Source: JAGXQV01 sp964505475 (GTDB taxonomy: Bacteria > Pseudomonadota > Gammaproteobacteria > Burkholderiales > Sulfuricellaceae). Taken from it: a stretch of DNA of 9,225 bases. Made by a program: the position numbers and the translations under genes. The notes beneath the pieces were generated by a model. It was not told where the DNA came from. It searched no databases and saw only the letters and a program-made list of their open reading frames with translations. This document shows, one piece after another, positions 5,492 to 9,225 of this stretch; within the stretch, counting starts at the first letter, position 1; each line of letters opens with the position of its first letter. The stretch spans positions 1 to 9,225 of the forward strand of contig CAZDIJ010000094.1 of assembly GCA_964505475.1 (NCBI GenBank), given 5' to 3'.

Positions 5492-7741
5492 ATGCCACGC
5501 CTGCTTAGCAGCTTCAGGAACAAACATCGAGGGGCGGCGCTGTTGATGATCCTCATCATCATGGTCGTCGGCGCGGCCTTCCTGCTCAGCGCCTTGAACA
5601 GCAACCCACAGATCGAACGCGACAAGGTCACCGCCGATGCGCTGGCGCAGGCGAAAGAGGCCTTGATCGGCTATGCGGCGACGTACCGGGACAACAACGC
5701 AAGTGACGTGTTCGGTTTCCTGCCGCTGCCGGACTTGGGATCGACGCGCAACGGCACCCCAGAAGAGGGCAACGCCGCCGGAAGCTTTCTCGGCAACACC
5801 ACCAACCTGACCGTCATCGGCAAGCTGCCGTGGCGCACCTTGGGGCTGCCGGCATTGCGCGACAGCAAGGGCGAATGCCTGTGGTACGCCGTGTCCGGCT
5901 CATTCCAGAATGTTCTGAAAACCAGCGCCATGAATTGGGACACGCTCGGCCACTTCGATGTCTTTTCTTCGGATGGCACGCCCGGCGGCACCATCAGCAC
6001 AACAGGAAACAACCTTCATCAGCGCCCCGTGGCCATCATCTTTTCGGCGGGCGCCGTCCTGGCGGGGCAAGACCGTCTAGCATCTGGCGACACGGTCGCC
6101 ACCTGCGGCGGGAACTACGATGTCCGCAACTATCTCGACTCCTTCAATGCCGACGCCAACATCAACAACATCGTCAACCATTTCACCGGCCCCATCAACA
6201 ACGCCACCGGATACGCCTACAGCCTCACCGGGGTTGCCGACGGCTCGCAACTCAGCGCCGCCGCGCTCGCCGCTCCCAAATCCATCATTTCCGGCAACGT
6301 CGTCACCAATCTCGGAAATATCGTCAACGACCGGGCGCTCGTCATCACCGCCGATGAAATCTTCAGCCGCATCAGGCGGCGCAACGATTTCGCCACCGAC
6401 ATCACCACCATGCTAGCCGACCTGGCCACCTGCCTGAACGCCATGCCGGTGGCGTCCCTACCCACCCCGAACGGCAACAAGGGTATCGGCAGCAACCTGG
6501 AAACCAGTTGCCCGCCACTTGCCGTCGGTACGCAAAAAGGCAACGTCTATGCCAACTGGAAGGAAAACCTGCTATACGCCCGCCCCGGCGGCACGATTAC
6601 CGTCAACGGCGCCTCGTGCAATGCCGCGCTGATCTTCGGCGGCGAACGCACAGCCGGCCAAGTGCGCGCCTCGTCCACCGACAAGGCCAATGCCGCCATG
6701 TACCTGGAAGGCGGCAATGCCGCTTCGTTTCCCAACGGCACGGCCTATACCGGCGCTGGCGCTTACAGCGCCGCCAATCCGGCGGCGGATGTGGCGATCT
6801 GCATTACCGGGTCGGGCGGTGGCGGAGGTAGCTGGCCTTTCGAATACCCGACCCAGTGGGCCGGCGTGCCCGCCCTGGATGCCGCCGCCGTAGCCGTTGG
6901 CGGCGGCACCAGCACCACCGGCACGTCCGGCAACGACGATGTCCGAATCACCGGAAATTTGACAAGCTGGATCAACCTGGGAAGTGGCAACGACGAACTT
7001 CTGGTTACCGGCAATTTCACCGGCGGCGGCAGTTTCGGTCCTGGAGACGACACCGTCAAGATCGGCGGCTATTCGAGCGGCTCCATCGACCTGGGTTCGG
7101 GGAACGACTACCTGGACATCGGCGGCAATTCCTCGGGCTATATCGACGCCGGCGCTGGAAACGACAAGGTTCGCATCGGCGGCGACGTGACGGCAAGCAT
7201 TGCCCTCGGCTCCGGCGACGACGAACTCCATATCCTGGGATCCGCATCCAGCAGCATCGACGCCGGAAGCGGAAGCGACAAAATCAGGATAGACGGGAAC
7301 ATGGGCGCCTACATCGACCTGGGCAACGACGACGATTATTTGGTCATCATCGGCAACTCCCAGGGCGTCCAGGCGGGATCGGGCGACGACATCGTTCTGA
7401 TAGGCGGCAATGCAACGAACTGGCTGGACCTGGGTTCGGGAAACGATTATCTCGAAATACTGGGCAACAGCGCCGGCCTGGATGCCGGTGGCGGCGACGA
7501 CATCGTCAAAATCACCGGCAACGCCACCAACACCATCAATCTTGGAGCCGGCGACGACTATCTGCGGGTCGGCGGCACCATCACCTGGATAGACGGCGGC
7601 AGCGGCGCCGACCGCGTGCAGTTGACCAATTACAGCACCGGCGATTGCGCCACGCTGTTATCCAGCAGGATTGCCGGCAACGTCGAGCACGTCAAGGTAT
7701 CCAACGGCATGTGCCGGGGCAGCGACTTTACCTTCCCGTAA
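5492..7741 (+). CDS. Large prepilin-like protein with a C-terminal RTX-like beta-roll
   Basis: A 749-residue protein. Residues 1-14 end in KHRG, followed by a long hydrophobic segment (AALLMILIIMVVGAAFLLSA). This fits a type IV prepilin leader cut at G14/A15; Glu5 is absent (Met), as in GspK and PilX minor pilins. A pilin-like region follows, with FLPLPD at 76-81 and LPWRTLG at 112-118, motifs shared with the prepilin gene at 8425, and several Cys. A glycine-rich linker (about 440-446) leads to WPFEYPTQWAG. Residues 478-711 are 13 tandem RTX-like units of the G-x-G-N/D-D-x-L/V-x-I kind, expected to bind calcium and form a beta-roll. A short C-terminal cap contains two Cys (GDCAT and GMCRG). 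Minor pilins of this class are usually much shorter, so the beta-roll is an addition. It probably sits at the pilus tip or surface as an adhesin-like domain; that role is inferred. No frameshift is seen. Confidence 0.88.
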   Translation: MPRLLSSFRNKHRGAALLMILIIMVVGAAFLLSALNSNPQIERDKVTADALAQAKEALIGYAATYRDNNASDVFGFLPLPDLGSTRNGTPEEGNAAGSFLGNTTNLTVIGKLPWRTLGLPALRDSKGECLWYAVSGSFQNVLKTSAMNWDTLGHFDVFSSDGTPGGTISTTGNNLHQRPVAIIFSAGAVLAGQDRLASGDTVATCGGNYDVRNYLDSFNADANINNIVNHFTGPINNATGYAYSLTGVADGSQLSAAALAAPKSIISGNVVTNLGNIVNDRALVITADEIFSRIRRRNDFATDITTMLADLATCLNAMPVASLPTPNGNKGIGSNLETSCPPLAVGTQKGNVYANWKENLLYARPGGTITVNGASCNAALIFGGERTAGQVRASSTDKANAAMYLEGGNAASFPNGTAYTGAGAYSAANPAADVAICITGSGGGGGSWPFEYPTQWAGVPALDAAAVAVGGGTSTTGTSGNDDVRITGNLTSWINLGSGNDELLVTGNFTGGGSFGPGDDTVKIGGYSSGSIDLGSGNDYLDIGGNSSGYIDAGAGNDKVRIGGDVTASIALGSGDDELHILGSASSSIDAGSGSDKIRIDGNMGAYIDLGNDDDYLVIIGNSQGVQAGSGDDIVLIGGNATNWLDLGSGNDYLEILGNSAGLDAGGGDDIVKITGNATNTINLGAGDDYLRVGGTITWIDGGSGADRVQLTNYSTGDCATLLSSRIAGNVEHVKVSNGMCRGSDFTFP
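6923..7624 (+). repeat. Thirteen RTX-like protein repeats (18-19 residues each) in the large pilin
   Basis: Units start at 6923, 6980, 7037, 7094, 7151, 7208, 7265, 7322, 7376, 7433, 7487, 7544 and 7598 (the last is a half unit). Each has a canonical RTX nonapeptide (for example GSGNDYLDI) plus a second, non-canonical turn (for example GGNSSGYID) and a linking residue. Units 1-7, 9 and 11 have 19 residues; 8, 10 and 12 have 18. Odd units carry V or I at position 7; even units carry L there with E or Y before it, and are always preceded by L. Units 4 and 10 are nearly identical in DNA over their first 20 or so bases. Confidence 0.9.
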
Positions 7742-7838
7742 GCGCCCGCCATACAGACTTAACCCCATTCCGCTCAATGGCATTGCCGCGCCCCAAGAAT
7801 GGGTAGCCACCATGCGCAAGGCACGATAACGAATACTT

Positions 7839-7847
7839 TGCTATGAT
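7839..7847 (+). promoter_or_regulatory. Extended -10 promoter candidate for the Uma2-like gene
   Basis: TGCTATGAT fits the extended -10 pattern TGnTATAAT with one mismatch. No -35 hexamer is visible at the right distance, which extended -10 promoters can tolerate. Transcription would begin near 7854, ahead of a GGGAA ribosome binding site at 7866-7870 and the ATG at 7878. The surrounding bases are more AT-rich than the flanking genes. Confidence 0.4.
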
Positions 7848-7877
7848 TGCCGAACCGGCAACAATGGGAATTCCGCC

Positions 7878-8444
7878 ATGAATCTACCCGCGCGCAACCC
7901 TTTTATCCCTCCAGAGGAATACCTGCAAGGTGAATCTGCCAGCGACATCCGCCACGAATACGTCGCCGGCCAAGTATTCGCCATGGCCGGGGCGGGGGAA
8001 AACCATAACCGGATTGCCGGTAATATATTTTTCCATCTGCGTGCCGCCGCGCGCGGCAAGCCCTGCGGCGTATTCATCAGCGACATGAAGGTACGCGTGA
8101 AGCAACAGGATGCCTATTATTACCCGGATGTGCTGGCCATCTGCGATCCGCTGGATACGGAAGCGCTCTACAAGGAATCCCCCTGCCTGATCGCCGAGGT
8201 GCTCTCCCCCGCCACGGAAACCATCGACCGCCGCGAGAAGCTGCATGCTTACCGCACCCTGCCTTCGCTACGCTACTATCTCCTGGTATCGCAGGAACAG
8301 CGGCGCCTCGAATGCTACTTCCGGGATGACGGCGAGCACTGGCTTTTCCAGGTGTTCGAAGACTCGGAAAAACTGGAAATCGACTGCGACGGCTACGCCG
8401 CCGCCTTTACACTGGACGATATTTATGAAGACGTGCGGTTATAG
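7878..8444 (+). CDS. Uma2-family (DUF820) PD-(D/E)XK nuclease-like protein
   Basis: A 188-residue protein, normal for the family. The match to Uma2/DUF820 is clear: RHEYVAGQVFAMAGAGENHN followed by RIAGNIFFHL, SDMKVRV, YYYPDVLAICDP, LIAEVLSPATE and RREKLHAYR. Candidate PD-(D/E)XK active-site residues are D84 (in PDV), E107 (in AEVLSP) and K121 (in REKLHAY), all present, so the fold and site look intact. The biological role of the family is largely unknown; members are often numerous in cyanobacteria and scattered elsewhere. A GGGAA ribosome binding site lies 7 bases upstream of the ATG, and a promoter candidate precedes it. The gene sits between two pilin genes, and its last 20 bases contain the start of the next gene. 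Nothing in the sequence links it mechanistically to the pilus; it may be a genomic passenger. No methyltransferase or toxin partner is beside it. Confidence 0.93.
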   Translation: MNLPARNPFIPPEEYLQGESASDIRHEYVAGQVFAMAGAGENHNRIAGNIFFHLRAAARGKPCGVFISDMKVRVKQQDAYYYPDVLAICDPLDTEALYKESPCLIAEVLSPATETIDRREKLHAYRTLPSLRYYLLVSQEQRRLECYFRDDGEHWLFQVFEDSEKLEIDCDGYAAAFTLDDIYEDVRL

Positions 8445-9150
8445 CAAAACGAAAGGTTTCTCCCTGGTCGAAATGGCCATCGTGCTGGTCATCATCGGCC
8501 TGCTGCTGGGCGGCCTGCTGATGCCGCTTTCCACACAGATGGAACAGCGCCGCATCAGCGAAACCCAGAAGGCGCTGGATGAAATCAACCAGGCGTTGAT
8601 GGGTTTCGCCATCTCCAATGGATTCCTGCCTTGCCCGGCAGACCCTACGCTACCCAGCGGCGCTATCGGCGCCGGACTAGCCAGGGCGCGCACCGCCGCC
8701 GCCTGCACCGGCGGCAACAACGGCGCTTTGCCTTGGGCAACGCTGGGCGTCGGTGAAACCGATGCCTGGGGCAACCGCTATACTTACCGCGTCACCACGA
8801 CATTCGCCGATGCCACCGACGGCACTGGTTGCAGCGGCGCCCCCAGGGCAGGCGTTTCCTTCGAGTTATGCTCGGTCGGCGATGCGGTAATCAGCGCCAC
8901 ATCGGGAGGCGCCACGCTCGCCACCACCATTCCCGCCGTCATCGTCTCCCACGGCAGGAACGGCGCAGGCGCCTACAACACCACCGGTGCGCAACAACCC
9001 GTCAGCACCGACGCCGACGAAGCGGAAAACAGTGATGCGGATATTGATTTCGTCAACAAGACGGCCACCGCCACCTACGACGACCTCGTCACATGGATTT
9101 CGCCAAATACGCTATATAACCGCATGGTGGCTGCCGGCAGACTGCCATAA
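8425..9150 (+). CDS. Type IV prepilin (MSHA/GspG-like minor or major pilin)
   Basis: A 241-residue prepilin started at ATG 8425, giving a short basic leader (MKTCGYSKTKG) and the classic cleavage and assembly motif G11/FSLVE with Glu at +5, followed by a hydrophobic helix (MAIVLVIIGLLLGGLLMPL). Much longer upstream extensions of the frame only shadow the Uma2-like gene. The globular part has FLPCPAD at 67-73, LPWATLG at 102-108, DAWGNRYTYRV, then a Gly/Ala/Thr-rich region with Cys residues at FLPCP, AACTGG, TGCSG and ELCSV that could form disulfides. At more than 200 residues it is longer than a GspG-type major pseudopilin, so a minor or specialised pilin is possible. The start overlaps the Uma2-like stop by 20 bases, so it is probably translated from the same transcript. 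The leader would be removed by a PilD/GspO-type peptidase, not present in this window. Confidence 0.93.
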   Translation: MKTCGYSKTKGFSLVEMAIVLVIIGLLLGGLLMPLSTQMEQRRISETQKALDEINQALMGFAISNGFLPCPADPTLPSGAIGAGLARARTAAACTGGNNGALPWATLGVGETDAWGNRYTYRVTTTFADATDGTGCSGAPRAGVSFELCSVGDAVISATSGGATLATTIPAVIVSHGRNGAGAYNTTGAQQPVSTDADEAENSDADIDFVNKTATATYDDLVTWISPNTLYNRMVAAGRLP

Positions 9151-9203
9151 ACCCAGATTATCCATTGGAGAATATGCCTCTAAACTATTCTCAGCTATCG
9201 CTC

Positions 9204-9225
9204 CTTCCCCTGCTCGCGGGGGAAG
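9204..9225. repeat. Hairpin at the window edge: possible dispersed repeat or terminator
   Basis: CTTCCCC (9204-9210) pairs with GGGGAAG (9219-9225) around an 8-base loop. From memory it resembles a very common betaproteobacterial intergenic repeat ('cttcccc...gggggaag'), but the flank is cut off. If T residues follow, it could terminate the pilin transcript. Confidence 0.4.

Noticed and set aside
6923..7624. Type I secreted RTX toxin or adhesin
   Set aside because: The protein has an N-terminal prepilin-like segment and no toxin domain, and no type I transporter genes are nearby; only the repeats are RTX-like.
6923..7624. CRISPR array (regular repeats of about 57 bases)
   Set aside because: The periodicity is at protein level in one open frame; DNA units differ at many positions and there are no identical repeats with unique spacers.
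7878..8444. Uma2-like gene as part of a restriction-modification or defence system
   Set aside because: No methyltransferase, toxin-antitoxin or other defence gene is adjacent; the neighbours are pilin genes.
9174..9225. Start of another gene (ATG 9174, MPLNYSQLSLLPLLAGE)
   Set aside because: Only 52 bases are visible, the GGAG lies just 3 bases from the ATG, and the end coincides with a hairpin that looks like an intergenic repeat. It cannot be decided from this window.

Overview
This is GC-rich bacterial DNA. Gene order, codon use and protein style suggest a betaproteobacterium, perhaps of the Nitrosomonadales/Rhodocyclales kind; that is inference, since no marker gene is present. Every gene reads on the + strand. 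The window is most of the distal half of a type IV pilus / type II secretion-like locus, resembling the MSHA (mannose-sensitive haemagglutinin) pilus type.

Left block (1-4334), tightly packed: the C-terminal half of a GspE/PilB-family assembly ATPase (5' end outside the window), a complete GspF/PilC-family inner-membrane platform protein (start overlaps the ATPase stop by 4 bases), a bitopic protein built like GspL or a PilM-PilN fusion, and a small PilO/GspM-like protein (4-base overlap again). Together these form the inner-membrane motor and platform of a pilus machine.

Middle (4335-5449): a gap of about 530 bases holds a long imperfect inverted repeat (4361-4489) and no convincing gene. 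It is followed by a small exported protein with an 'NGHITRSSGKSTVWINGKPL'-type domain, possibly an MshK/PilP/GspC-like periplasmic connector. A 33-base tandem duplication is embedded in frame in that domain.

Right block (5492-9150): a very large prepilin-like protein (749 aa) has a PilX/GspK-like N-terminus lacking Glu5 and, after a glycine-rich linker, a C-terminal array of 13 RTX-like repeats. Next comes a Uma2-family (PD-(D/E)XK) nuclease-like gene with its own extended -10 promoter candidate. Its 3' end overlaps by 20 bases a classic type IV prepilin gene (GFSLVE signal). The two pilins share a core motif pair at almost identical spacing and look like paralogues. The window ends in a hairpin that may be a dispersed repeat or terminator.

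The most unusual item is the pilin-RTX fusion: a predicted calcium-binding beta-roll apparently delivered by a pilus machine rather than by type I secretion. Its 13 units alternate strictly between two types, so the real repeat is about 38 residues. The Uma2 gene lodged between two pilin genes is the second item of interest.
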